From Cylicocyclus nassatus (Eukaryota; Nematoda; Chromadorea; Rhabditida; Strongylidae), in the NCBI GenBank assembly GCA_958299035.1, contig CATQJL010000112.1, positions 3,766,123-3,830,122 on the forward strand: DNA of 64,000 bases. Direction: 5' to 3'. The position numbers and the translations under genes are program-made. A model generated the notes under the pieces. The model worked only from the letters and a program-made list of their open reading frames with translations. It ran no database searches and was not told where the DNA came from. Numbering within the stretch: the stretch's first letter is position 1; every line of letters starts with the position of its first letter. Shown piece after piece: positions 23,475 to 34,895 of the stretch.

Positions 23475-25357
23475 AAGTTAGCGACAAAGTTTTGCAACGC
23501 TTATCTCTAAAAAAACCTCAGTACCGCATTGCAGCATTCTGTGAATTATGATGTAACCTACCAAAAAATTTGTTTTTTGATAATAAAATATGCATATGTC
23601 TTCGGAAGCTATGTCAAATTCATAATATTGCCTGTTTATTTCAAAGCGAAAGTGAAAGAGTTCGTAACTTGAATCAATATATCGACCGAAACCGTACATT
23701 ACTTGTTGCTTGTATGCTAGCAACTTATGCACAGTGGCTCAATGTGTTTGATATTGCTTGCGAGCGGTTTCATTTTTATTTTTGACTCTGCAAAATTTCA
23801 AACTTCACTCTGCTTCCGGAAATTGCCAGATTTTTCATATTTTGTTAGTATCACGAAGTTCGCGATTTTGCTGCAGGTCATCATAACTCAAGTAATGCCA
23901 AAATTTGATTGCGCCATATTAGTCGTCAAGTTGATATAGTGTTGGACAGCATATAGTCCATCAAAGAACAGTGTATATAGCCCATCAAAAAATATCGAGC
24001 AAAAAGTTTTTTCTGTTTCCATTTTTTCATTAGCAGAACCTTATCGACCAAGTCTTTGACTGTACTTTTACTATTGGCTACACGGCTTTTGGCTATATGA
24101 CTAATTAATTCTATTTCAAATCAGTTGTAATCGAGGAAAGAAAAATGGCTTTTGAGATATATCTTTCATGAAAAACATGCTCATGATCTTCTTGATTTAT
24201 TTTCGGTAGAGTAATTGTGTATCGAGTCGAAGACAATCACGATCCCGTAGTTTTCACGATATTTAAGATTCAAAATCTGACAAAGTTATAGATCGTAAAA
24301 GCTGATCTTTGCTTGACAAACATTAACTTTACTCTGACAATGTGAGGATGCTCGTCAGTCCAGTTCATACTGTTAGTTATTTGATGTTTCCTCCTGAAGG
24401 CCATTTACGACAAGGTACCTAAGAAAATCAGCTCATTTGCATTTCTGTCTTTTTGTATGGACTCACTTAGGTGAACAAATTGGTGGTTTTACGTAAAAGA
24501 ACGGCAGCAGGCCAACAAGCGATGCGATACTAAACTTTTGCCATAGCTGCAAGAAAAAGTTTTACACCAGCTATTGCGTCCAGGACACGACATAAATTGT
24601 GGACGGCCGTCACTGAGGAACTCCTTTATGTTGCCACAGATATCTTTCAGAGTTGCCAAACAATATGAGCGTCTGACATCGTCTGCCAAATTTCAGGGAT
24701 TCTTTGAACCTAAGAAATATATCCATTAATTGTCAACGGAGTCATTCTCACTACCTTGTCACCGTGACTGCACTAATTTCTTTTCTTGCAGATCTCAAAA
24801 TTTATACGCGTTTCTTCTACACCTCTTATAAATAGCAAACTATTCGAAACCTCGTTCTTTTAGCCATCTGAATGCCAGTCTGACAATGACGATCGGCGCT
24901 CCGCGACGTACAACGTCAAAGGCCTCAAAACTCCACGCGAATTTAGCCGCGACGCGATTTGGCAGTAATCCACTGCTTATAACCCATCGTCAGCGCATTT
25001 TAAAAGAACGGAAAGTGGGACATTTTATCTATATGCGAAAGTCGTACATAATGTAAATTGTAGTCTGCAGGTGTTGAAATTGAAGAGATGTGGCACATTG
25101 CCAGTTCGCGTGGCAAGACACGTAAGGTATGCTCGAGGCCATAAGTCGATGGGCCTCACCTCTTTCTCCCCTCCTCTCCTTTGCTTGAACGTTATGGCGC
25201 CTAATTACATTTCTTTTATACTTAAGTCTGCAGCACACTTGCTTCTCCGTTTTATCCTTCATCCTAAGTAGCCCAAATCTATTCTTCTGTTCTATCATAC
25301 TCAGCATACAGCGATCTTCTACAACTCATTCGCATAATGAAAGGCAAAAGATCCTAC
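23475..25357. other. Mostly unannotated; two weak exon candidates
   Basis: Minus 24489-24683 (65 codons, seven Cys) and plus 24864-24968 (34 codons to TAA, directly after the strong acceptor GTTCTTTTAG) look coding but are isolated: no partner exons or domain were found. The minus frame at 25029-25307 overlaps a plus frame and is unsupported. Confidence 0.35.
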
Positions 25358-25360
25358 TAT

Positions 25361-26223
25361 GGGTGAACGGTAAAAAATGGGACAGCTTGATTTTAGTTAC
25401 ATTTTGGAGTTTTTTGTTTCGAGCAACAGCAAGTAGGCTGCAACTTAAATGTCGCTTACATGGGCGACCTTCACCTATTATTCTGACAACGCGTTAACGC
25501 TCCTCTTCCACTACCCTACGCGTGGCGCCTTGAAGAACTCAGACAGGGTTTTTTGAACAATTCTCAATCTTGCGCTGCTATACCGTAAAATTGTATAGCA
25601 AATTACATACCATTCGAAAGAGCTCTTCATGCTCTTTCAAATGATATGTTAAATGCATGAGTTTTCTTCTCAATTTCAGAAAAAAAGCGAAAAATCCTGG
25701 AAAATAGCTATTTTTGGCGCAACAAAAACCAAAAAATCATGTTTTGCCCTACATTTTTCGAAGATAGATGAAATCTGAGGTAAGCTGCATATGGATGGAT
25801 AGAGCGTAAAAAGCTCTATCAGATGATACCTAGAAAACATGCGTTCACCTGCAAAGAATTGAATAACGCGTATCTTCGTTCTCAAAGCTGTTAATGGCCA
25901 TATCTCCTGACTTTGAAAGTTGATGTCACCAAGTCGTCGTTGGTTTGGTGACTGTCCCACCACCCATTGCAGCAGTGGTACTTTGGGTGGTCTCACATGT
26001 TTGACTGCGCAGAAACTGCTCGAAGTTCATGATTTGTCGAAGTGACTAACTTTGCACTTCAGCAAGTATAAAAGTTACTAGGTGTGTAAATGACCTTATA
26101 CAGGTACTTTCTGAAAGAGAATAATTTATTCTAATATCCACCAAAGTTGGAAAGTTCAACCACATTTCTTCCTTGAGAAATCTGCAATTATTCTCAAGGT
26201 GTCCCATTTTTTACCGTTCACCC
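25361..26223. mobile_element. TIR element, GGGTGAACGGTAAAAAATGG ends
   Basis: Ends GGGTGAACGGTAAAAAATGG (left) and its exact inverse (right, up to 26223), followed by GACA/TGTC. TA lies at or one base from both borders, so a Tc1/mariner-type TA duplication is likely. Internal AGAGCTCTTCATGCTCTTTC and AGAGCGTAAAAAGCTC blocks are weak inverted repeats. No transposase is seen. It directly precedes R1 copy 1. Confidence 0.65.
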
Positions 26224-26230
26224 TAATATA

Positions 26231-26923
26231 ATAACGCGCTAAGGCCGTCTGTTTTTTGTGTGTGTGTCTGTGTGAAAATCTGTCTGTCACGAAATTCAAA
26301 GAGGAGACTGCAGTTAAGTTATCGGGCTGCAATTTTGCACAACATACCGTGCCAGCGTGTAGGCCCACCACGCGCAAGGACGAGCCGGTTCGATAAGCGA
26401 GTCCCTCAAAATTTGCGCGTCAAACGGGTCCACGCGCCTTTTGGCACGCAAAACTGGGCCGCTATTTCGACTTTTTGCAAAGTTATGATTTGCCTGACAA
26501 GTCACTTGCGCGCTATGAATTCTAACCCAAAAAGTGCTCAAAAAGTTTGCTTCTTTGCGAAAACGGCGCCAAAAAGTGATGAACGCGTAGATAGTCGATT
26601 TGGCAAGGCTTTATTTGAAAAAACTGAAAAGATTTTTGCAGTGAAATGTAGCTCAAGGTGACTATTATCCTTATGACGATTATCAAACTAAAATAAACTC
26701 AGTAATCCGTTCAAATTCGCATTGTTTCTTTGCAACGAAGTTTTTTTTTCTCAAAATTACCGATCTTACATGGAGATGCTTCATGAATGAACAGTTGTTT
26801 ACGATTCATTTGCGATGCTCAGCATCGCGTGGTGAGTTTCAAAGCCATTCTCGTGCGAAATGAGAAAGGCATACGGATAGGAAGCCAGTGCGAACCTCCG
26901 CGAAGCGGAGGTGACGCGCTGGT
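26231..26923 (+). repeat. R1 interspersed repeat, copy 1 (uninterrupted)
   Basis: Starts ATAACGCGCTAAGG, then a GT-rich microsatellite stretch, CTGTCTGTCACGAAATTC, a ~600-base body (CAAAATTTGCGCGTCAAAC, GGGCCGCTATTTCGAC, AAACGGCGCCAAAAAGTGAT, CGATCTTACATGGAGATG blocks), and ends in a hairpin, CCAGTGCG (26885-26892) pairing with CGCGCTGG (26915-26922), with GAACCTCCG/CGGAGGTGAC inside. Copies at 26931, 29490 and 49741 share all blocks. There are no TIRs. Class unknown. Confidence 0.7.
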
Positions 26924-26954
26924 GACTTATAATAACGGGCTAAGGATGCTTACG

Positions 26955-26956
26955 TG

Positions 26957-27018
<62 letters not shown>

Positions 27019-27040
27019 TGTCTGTCTGTCTGTCTGTCCG
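26955..27040 (+). repeat. (GT)n(CTGT)n microsatellite
   Basis: About 58 bases of uninterrupted GT followed by five CTGT units, at the fixed 5' position of the R1 repeat. Confidence 0.95.
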
Positions 27041-27428
27041 TTACGAAATTCGAGGAGCGTGTTACAGCTAACGTCCTGAGCCCAAATTTTGCATGGCGCA
27101 AGCTAACATCATGAAAGTCCATTGTGCAAAAGAACGAGCGGATCCGCTGAGTGGATCTCTCAAAAATTGCGCGTCAAACGGATCCACCTGGCTTTCGATC
27201 AGCAAAATTGGGCCTGTGCCACCACTTTTTGCGATATCTTGAATATTTTCGACAGCTAATGTGGAGGCAATGGACTTTAGCCCAGAAAACTGAACTAAAG
27301 TTCGCTACTTTACGAAAATGGCTCCAAAAAGAATTAGTTGCGTAAATGTTCAATTCGCCAAGATTTTACGTGATCATTTGAGAAGATTTTTGCAAAGTGA
27401 TAAAGCCCACGGTGATTATTGTCGTTAA

Positions 27429-27875
27429 AGGCAGTACATCGGCAGAATGAGACCCGTGACAAAACAAGGTCACAGGGTAGGAGCCCCCATATGGAAGCTA
27501 TCGGCCAAAGTCCGATCTTTCTCTGCTACTTCTAACCCCCGAAATTTCAAAGCGAAAGCAGCGCTCTTCTCCTGTCCTCTCCGAACCCGCCCACCCCATG
27601 GACGAGTGAACGCGAAGCCCGTCATGGCGAAGACGCAGAGTCGTTGCGGGACCTCATGCTTACAGCATTGCCGCTGGCGCTCTGACCGCGGAAGTCACTC
27701 GTACATGGAGTGGGCGGGTTCGGAGAGGAGAGGAGATGAGCGCTGCTTTCGCTTTGAAATTTCGGGGGTTAGAAGTGGCAGAGAAAGATTGGACATTGGC
27801 CGATAGGTTCCATATGGGGGCTCCTACCCTGTGACCTTGTTTTGTCACGGGTCTCATTCTGCCGATGTACTGCCT
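27429..27875. mobile_element. TTAA-flanked palindromic MITE (AGGCAG family), copy 1
   Basis: 447 bases, flanked by TTAA (27425-27428 and 27876-27879). The TIRs start AGGCAGTACATCGGCAGAAT and are almost perfectly inverted for more than 160 bases, with a GC-rich centre. TTAA duplication points to the piggyBac superfamily. It lies inside R1 copy 2: removing it and one TTAA restores the R1 sequence seen in copy 1. Confidence 0.8.
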
Positions 27876-28128
27876 TTAAGGCAACTATCAAGCCATAAGA
27901 AGTCCAAAAATCTATTCAAATTTGCATTTGTTCTTTTGGAAGAAATTTTATCCACGTGGAAATACCGATCTCGCGCGAAAAACCTTTAGGAATGAGTAGT
28001 TGTTTACGAATTATTCGTGATAGCCTTCATAGCGCAATGAGTTTCAATGTCATTTTATGCGGGAATGAGTAAGGCATACAGAAGGTAGGGCCAGTGCGAG
28101 CCTCTGCGAAGCGAGGTGACGCACTGGT

Positions 28129-29489
28129 AAAGGTTAATAAAGACTCATTGCATGTAGGCAGCTAAGCTTTGCTTTGGAAGCTTGAAAATTTTTGTGTTCT
28201 TCAATTCTAACCGTGAAAAAGTACAGCAATTATGCACATAAGTGTCTAATATTGAGAGTAAATGCTTGAATAAGTTGACGACTCGTACGATTTATTGGAA
28301 GTTTCAACTTAACGGGTTGTTGAGACTCTTTGAAATTTTGCCTCAAAATTCATGTAAATAAAACTTGTTGTGGTTGTTTTGATGCATTCTTGTAGACATT
28401 GCTTCGTTATATCAAACGGTATTTTACGCGCTTTTTTGGTGTGAATTCTACCGTTAGTACATGATAACGTAAAATGCAGCACCTTTCTTTCCAATCTATA
28501 ATTTAGCTTGCACTGCTGCGATAACAAAAAATTTGCTTTCAGCACTTAAATATGTAATTACATCTCAAAGCAAGCCAAAGCATGCGATTCAAACGGCCCA
28601 TCGCTTCAGAATATCAGCTTTTTCGAATTTTGAGTAGGTTTTACGCTCGCTCTCAAAGTAAACGAGAATGATTACATCTGCAAGAATCTGCACTGATTGC
28701 ACGAAAAAATGACATCCAGAAATAAAACAAAGCTGCAATAGATGGTACCTAATTTAGTTTTTTTTTCTGAAAACGGAAAGAGCGAAATATAGACTGATCA
28801 CTACAAGACTGGTATGGGGAAACAGTTGGGAAAGCCAAAAAGTGTTAGTCTTTTAAAAAAGGAGTGTAGAATGCTGGCGATCATCCAAGGGTTCTCAGAA
28901 AAGTCACTGCAAGAGCATGGCTGCTATGATAAGTAAGAAAAGCTGCTCATATGCTTGCTTGTCTTGTCTATGTACGCTATCTGATATGTAGATCGGTAAA
29001 AAAAAGGCACGAAATTGAGACCTTTAAGCTCTCAGACCCTCCTTTATATCTTTTTTGAATCATTTGCACAGATTTGTTGAGCTTGAGTCTGATCATCACT
29101 ATTCGTACTTTTGTTTTAGATGGCGATCGACGAGAATATGACAGATATTGGATGCGCCTCTAAGTTTTACTCAGGCCGGGAAAGTAATGATAAAGGAGGG
29201 CAATTGTGGATGAAAATGATTTTTTTGTGTGGACTCGATTCACCGAAAGATGTACATGACTATGTGGTGTAGAAAATTCGGCACGCGATCTGGGGAAAAC
29301 GGGGGAAGCTAGAATAGATGTCCTTTTTTCCACTTGCTTCTGTATTGGCTCTATAATTGTCTGCATGTCCACTTCAAATAATACTCTTTGCTTTAATAAA
29401 CCCATTTATTTCTTGATCATATTTTGCACACATACACTCTGATGATGTCATAAAATAGCTCCTTTTTATCAGCGTTGATTCGTGGTTTT
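28129..29489. other. No supported gene
   Basis: AT-rich. A weak two-exon possibility (28870-28932 joined to 29120-29163, with GTAAGA donor and TTTTGTTTTAG acceptor) encodes only ~34 residues and no motif. No repeat family recognised. Confidence 0.4.
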
Positions 29490-30508
29490 ATTGCTTAAGA
29501 CGTGGAACCACGTTGTGTGTCTGTGTGTCTGTCTGTATGTAACGAAATCCACAGAACGAGTCGTAGACATGATTTCAAGCCGCACTTTTTTGCGCAACAC
29601 ACACTGCCATCATCCAGATTCATCATGCCAAAGCACAAGCAGATCCATTGAATGGGTTCCTTAAAATTCACACCCCAATCCAATTAACGTCTGGCGTTCA
29701 ATATTGGGTCCGTAGCACTATTGCAAAGTTGTGATTATGTTTGGCAAATTGATGTGCAAGCCATGATCTTTAGCCCAAAGGTGGTCAAAAGTCTATTACT
29801 CAATGAAAACGGCGCCAAAAAGTATTGTTTGTGTGAACTATGAATTTGTCCAGGTTTTCCTTGGGCATTTGAGGAGCTTTTTGCAGAGGGATGTAGCTCA
29901 GAATGGTTGCTTTTCTTATGGCAGTGACGTATCGAGGGGGTGGGCGAAGGGAGGGGCATCCCCCCCCCCCCGAAAACGGGTCGCAAAATTTCTAAAGGTT
30001 ACTAACATGGGTCATAAAAATGTGCAAGTGACTTGTTTATTTTTGCAAACAATTAAAATAATTTTCAAATTTTTTTACAAATTCAAATTAGCTTTATAAA
30101 AAAATTTTTTTTCGGGGGCGTGGGTTGGGGGCAGACAAAAATTTTGAGAAGCCCCCCTAAAATTTTTTTGGAGTGCGTGGCTGACGCCACGCACCTTCAT
30201 TTGAAAAAATTTTTTGTCCCCCCTCCCCCGAGCCGGAATCCTGAGTACGCCACTGCCTTATGGCGACTACCAGGCCATAAAAGTATTCAAGACCGATTTG
30301 AATTTGCATTTGTTTTTCAGCGACAAGTTTCATCCTTGCGAAATTACCGATCTTACATAAAAATAGCTTTCAGAATGAGTAATTGCTTACAGATTATTTG
30401 TGTTAATGAGCATCGCGCGGTGAGTTTCAGTGGCATCTTATGCGAAAATGAGTAAGGCTAGATATTACATCCAGTGCGAGCCTCTGCAAGCAGAGGTGAC
30501 GCCCTGGT
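29490..30508 (+). repeat. R1 repeat, copy 3, split by a hAT MITE
   Basis: Shares the R1 order: short GT/CTGT stretch (29515-29540), AACGAAATCCACAGAACGAG, TTGCAAAGTTGTGATTATG, AAACGGCGCCAAAAAGTATT, and the 3' hairpin CCAGTGCGAGCCTCTG...GACGCCCTGGT. Interrupted by 29922-30255. Without the insertion it is ~680 bases. The 5' end is less clear than in copies 1 and 2. Confidence 0.65.
29922..30255. mobile_element. hAT-like MITE with 8-bp duplication
   Basis: Ends CAGTGACGTA and TACGCCACTG, the classic hAT terminal pattern. Flanked by TCTTATGG (29914-29921) and CCTTATGG (30256-30263), a 7/8 match. The interior has C/G runs and AT-rich blocks but no coding sequence. Length 334 bases. Inserted in R1 copy 3. 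Confidence 0.8.
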
Positions 30509-31014
30509 AGGGAATGATACCTTTAGATTATCTAAGCGAAACCGAGAATTTGCGTTTTCATAGCCTTTTTTACGCTAAATGAAAGGTTTCTGTGAACGTC
30601 TTTCCAAAATTTGGGACGACTTCTCTCACTTAACCTCTTATTTGACGCAAATGGACTTTCAGAAGTTTAAAAAAAGTTGTTGGTTGAATAAAAACAAGGA
30701 GCTGCGCTCAAATCTGGCGCAAAAACTCACGCACGAAAATGCTCGTCTTTCTCGTTAATGAGTGATTTTCAACGACTGGAATGTCGTCAGTCCTCTTCGT
30801 CGTGTCATGACGATCAGGATGATATACAGTGTTGCAAAGTTTTGTCAAGACACCGAGGGAAATTCACGACCAGAAATGCTCCGTCGGCTCTGATCTGTCT
30901 CCGCGCGTTGCGCGCTACCTCGTTACCCCAAACGCGGGGCGCGAGGCGTTTGGCTCTTTTACCCTTTTCTTCGTTGTTTTGAACCCAATTTTAGCAAGCT
31001 ATATGTCATATTAA

Positions 31015-31526
31015 CCCTTTCGGACCTGGTGGTGGCAATTGCCACCATCAATTCAGACTACTGTACTGGCGCAAGAACATCATTTCACTACTCATTGCTC
31101 TCAAACGCTTCATATAGCCTTTGCCTTCCAAATGTAGCTTCGAGACCGGGTGTTCATTTGCTTCTCTGTCAATAGTATGTACATTTCTGTAAACAAGTGG
31201 ATTTCAACCAATCAATAATTTGCGCCGACTTGAGCACCGTTTCAGTATCTCGTTTATTAGCCAAAAAATATTCATAATATTATCATAATGTTTTAGTACG
31301 ATGCTGAGCAAATGTAACTGTTAACTGTTTGCGGGTCCACATGTATCGCGGGAGATTTGAAATTCCAAAATAAACGCAAAACAAAGAAATTGAAAAATCA
31401 AAAAAAATAGTTCATAAGGTTAAGCAGACTCCAAACTCCGCTTTAATGTTATTCATATGGTAATAGGTAAAAAACAATAGGAGAGAGGCTTCTCGGCTCA
31501 CTCGCAAAAACTCAGGTTCGAAAGGG
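31015..31526. mobile_element. piggyBac-like MITE, TTAA duplication
   Basis: 512 bases with ends CCCTTTCGGACCTG and, inverted, CCCTTTCGAACCTG, flanked by TTAA at 31011-31014 and 31527-31530. CCC-starting TIRs with a TTAA duplication are diagnostic of piggyBac-type elements. The X copy at 60 kb shows the empty site (a single TTAA near 60891). No transposase. Confidence 0.85.
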
Positions 31527-32055
31527 TTAAAGCTCTTCTTCTCTACTTCTACGCTGACAACGTCCCAAAACCATATTTTTTGATTTGAACGAGAAATCCG
31601 GCAAAAACCTTGTTTTCGAAAAACCTTGTTTTCCTTGTTTTCTTGTTTTTCCCCTAGTTTAACTCTTCTCACGCGGTTTTTCGTGCCTTCTATAGACCTT
31701 GTTTATGTTTATAATACGGGTGCGTAGCAAGTGGTACCCGGGCAGCCGACTGCTACCGCAGCCAGCTGCCAGAGCTGGCGTCAACGCAGCCGCACACAGT
31801 AGGATATTTGCGCTAGCCGTCTGAAACTCTTCGACGAGAGATTTCTTCGCACCTCGTCGCGCTGAGGTGCAATATCAGCCTCAGGGACAGCGCGATAATA
31901 TCGATCTTATATATCAATATCTATATCATTTCAAACAGAAAAAAATTCCTAGTTTATTAAGAATCATGCGAACAGTTACAAAACTATATACAAGCGGCAA
32001 ATCTCCAAAATTGGGCAAACAATTACAATTACAAAAGTGAATAAATGACAAATTA

Positions 32056-33220
32056 AATAGTTTTTTCTGTTACAAATTTGGACATCATAATACAATAACT
32101 ATTAATTAAGGCTGTAGTTACATATGCGCCAGAACGATACTCTTCCTTAAAATCTGTCATAGCATTTATTATCCGTTCGCGACGCAACAAATCCTTTCTA
32201 CGTAGTGGTTTGCAGCTTCGAGGGTTCTGAATAAAAGCTGTTATGCATAATTTGTATCGCTTAATACTAAACAACCTCCAGAACGTGCAGAAGTGTGGTA
32301 ACAGTGATTCTTTGAAGATATTCAAGAAGTTCCTCGAATGGGGGATGAGTCCTGCGCCCCAGTAATCCCCTCAGCTTCCTGAAAACTTCAATTAAAATTT
32401 CAAAAATTTATAAAATAATTAATAAAAAATTCTTACCTATGAAATGCCTCAGCTGCATTTGTAGTTCGCAGCTCCTCGATGTCAAAATTACACCACATGT
32501 CTTTAAAACTCCTTGAAACCATGTTTCCTCCAAGTACTCGAGAAATTTCTTACAAGGCACGTAGGAAGCGTGCCTGCTATTAACTGGTGGAAACATCAGA
32601 GCTGGGTCCCTTCTCGTTAAATCCTTTTGTAAAAAAACGACTCCTTTTACCGTATTCCACCATCTAACCACAGCTCTAGTTTTCTTTGGCCCTCTTATAA
32701 ACTGCCGTAACCCCAAATGCTTAGCCATTCTATTCCAGGCTTGTGCCAAATGAAAGGCACAGCATTGAAGTCGCGCATTTGGGAAAGTTTCTCTAATTGC
32801 TCTTATTGCAGCCTGGAATCAGTATCGATATCGGAATCAATCGGGTCGAATTCGCGCACCTTTTCGTAATCTAAAATTATTCTGATATTGCCATCCCCCA
32901 CTTTTTCTTTTGGACACTCAAACACGCTCTTGTAGACCGCGCGGTTTTTTTTACGCGTTATTGCAAACAGAATAGGAACCTAAAAAAAAATTTTTGTAAT
33001 CAAAACCGTTTAATTTCAACAAACCTCAAAACCACCACCGCACATCGCATGAACAGTGCACAGCTGCCCTTTTTCTATTCCTGATTGAATCGTGATAGGG
33101 TTCAGCTTGTGTACACCGTCTCCGATTAATGCCTTTAAACCAATTACATTAGTCGCCTAAAAATTTGAAAAAATTAATTTCTAAAATTTCAAATTGTAAT
33201 AAAAAAAATACCGCAATGAC
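32056..33220 (-). pseudogene. MULE transposase, intron-containing, frameshifted
   Basis: Minus-strand exons read in order. The segment ending at 33210 encodes DLHIYYFDEVIA; exon 33025-33156 gives IGLKALIGDG (first catalytic Asp) through TVHAMCGGGFE; exon 32860-32979 gives VPILFAIT and IILDYEK (second Asp); after a 47-base intron, the exon from 32812 gives AAIRAIRETFP, then CCAFHLAQAW, the MULE C-x2-H-type block. Near 32505 a one-base frameshift in a T/A run separates EETWFQGVLK from DMWCNFDIEELRTTNAAEAF; the last intron (about 32382-32441) precedes RKLRGLLGRR and a second shift near 32275. The order and the final RTTN motif match the MULE DDE transposase family. The N-terminal zinc-binding part was not found. 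Two frameshifts suggest a recently lost or mis-assembled gene. Confidence 0.75.
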
Positions 33221-34540
33221 TTCGTCGAAGTAGTAAATGTGCAGGTCCTGTAATTGAATCTGAAAAAATCTTCTTCGGTCGGTAAAGTTCTAAGTTTTTC
33301 GGGCACGTCGTTCATCTCTACTCGTCTAATCCGTGAAGATATAGCTCTAAAATTCTTATGAATAGAAAGGAATGGAAAAAAGAAAAGGCACTTTGTAAAT
33401 GAGCTTCTTCTGCTACCGTAACCTTTTTGTACAAAATTGGCCAATACTTTTTTTCCTTGCTTCTGGTGTTTTCCATGAAGACTTGAGAATTTGAAAAGCG
33501 GTCTCGTTGAAATGGTTATTGGGGGTGGTTCTTTTCAATTTTGGATCGTTTTTTATGTTTTTACAGCTCTAAAAATTGCGGAAGTATAGACATGAAGACA
33601 AAAAAGACAAACAAAAAGAGAGAAAAAAAGAAAGAAAGAAAGAAAACAAGAAAATCCGAAAACCTCATAAGCTACACGGTTAGCTTTGTCCTTATGTCTA
33701 TCTAAAGGTATGCAGTTGTGACTTAGAAGACACTGATCTTTATCGAACAAGTTCTCAAAAATCTAAAAAAGTGGTTTTTTATTTTTTTTTATTTTTTTTT
33801 ATTTTCACGTACAGCAACTGATGTGTATTGTTTTGTTTTTTGCATCCATGGCATCTGTATAAAGCCGTGTCGGTTCTTGATGATTTCTTATGGTATTGGA
33901 AGACGTAACAGAAACGCGAACCAGGAATATCATACAAGATGACCGGGTGAATTCCTTGTTCGCTTACCTCAAGTTCCCCGCGGAATTCGCGGGGGACTTC
34001 ACTAGTTGAAGTGTACCACTGGGAGGGCAGAGGCAACGAATTCTAGATTATTAATTTTTTTCATGGAATACCTGAAGAAATCATGGAATACCTGAAGAAG
34101 CGATCAATTCTCCGCATACGCTTGTTGAGCCTGAGGCTCTTGTTGAAGGCTGTATAGATTAGACATTTTGGTTCTTGATGACCTACTCTATTGTCTTTTA
34201 TATCAGCATCAGTGACCTACTTAATTTTTGACACACTTTGGCTCAGCCATTTGACCTAATTTAACTTATCAGCTTTTTTTTATCATCACTAAGTCTTTAA
34301 ATTCTCATTTGAACAAACCTTTTTTTTCTCCTCTGGACCGTCCTACTCCTCCGGTTTTGAATGTTAAAAAACAAAATTTTTGATAACTAAACACTTTTTA
34401 AATTTTGAATTGTTTCACCTTTTGGTCATTTTGAGAAATTGAAATTTTGAACCATTCTCCTCTAAGAGAACTGCTCTCTGTAAATTTGTTCATTTTCATT
34501 TTATCAATAAACTAAGGATTTTTTGCTGATTAAAATGATA
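33221..34540. other. MULE interior, no further gene resolved
   Basis: Minus frames 33181-33444, 33553-33750 and 33779-34036 may include upstream transposase exons but I cannot join them. A GAAA-rich tract lies at 33600-33655. Confidence 0.4.
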
Positions 34541-34895
34541 TAGATATTGATAACATTATTGATAACATCGAGCTATCCCTGAGGCTGATATCGCACCTCA
34601 ACGCGATGAAGTGCGAGGAAACCTCTCGGGGGAGAGGTATCAGACGGTTAGCGTAATTATCCTACCGTATGCGGCTGCGCTGACGCCAGCTCTGGCGGCT
34701 GGCTGTGGCAGCAGTCGGCTGCCTGGGTACCACTTGCACGCCTCCCTTATAATACAGACAACGACCCAGCGGTTACTTCTTCTATAGGCGGCATTTTCTG
34801 TGAAAAATCGTAAAAAGTGCGTTTTTCTTTAGCTTGTTCTGTTTCAGTGCTTTCGCAAAGATATTTTTCAGCTTGGGCGAAATAACTGGTGAAAT

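Larger units (their letters stand above)
26931..28128 (+). repeat. R1 repeat, copy 2, split by a TTAA MITE
   Basis: Starts AATAACGGGCTAAGG eight bases after copy 1, so copies 1 and 2 are head to tail. It has the longest GT tract of this cluster, then the shared body, and ends GGTGACGCACTGGT. The body is interrupted at 27425-27879 by a TTAA-flanked element; without it the copy is ~750 bases. Confidence 0.7.
31718..34746. mobile_element. MULE (Mutator-like) DNA transposon, 3.0 kb
   Basis: Perfect 9-bp duplication TTATAATAC (31709-31717 and 34747-34755) and TIRs of about 200 bases: left starts GGGTGCGTAGCAAGTGGTAC, inverted right starts GGGAGGCGTGCAAGTGGTAC, followed by shared GCAGCCGACTGCTRCC, CCAGAGCTGGCGTCA and CCTCAGGGATAGC blocks. 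Long TIRs plus 9-bp duplications define MULEs. A transposase gene is encoded on the minus strand. Confidence 0.9.
30509..34895. mobile_element. X-family element, truncated, with two nested insertions
   Basis: 30509-31010, 31531-31708 and 34756-34895 are collinear with the complete X copy at 60235-61675: the GGCTCTG/GGGGCGCG core, TCGTTGTTTTGAACCCAATT, CTTCTACGCTGACAACGTCC, and GTGAAAAATCGTAAAAAGTG. It is split by the TTAA MITE (31015-31526) and the MULE (31718-34746). Both X termini are missing. Confidence 0.75.

Noticed and set aside
24489..24968. Two exon-like pieces (minus 24489-24683; plus 24864-24968 after a strong acceptor)
   Set aside because: Opposite strands, no partner exons, and the plus piece is also open on the minus strand, so strand cannot be decided.
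26231..28128. R1 as a Helitron
   Set aside because: It has a 3' hairpin, but the hairpin is at the extreme end and no CTRR terminus or TC start is visible, so the class is left open.
28870..29163. Possible two-exon ORF with consensus splice sites
   Set aside because: Only ~34 residues, no homology, and splice consensus alone is common by chance in AT-rich DNA.
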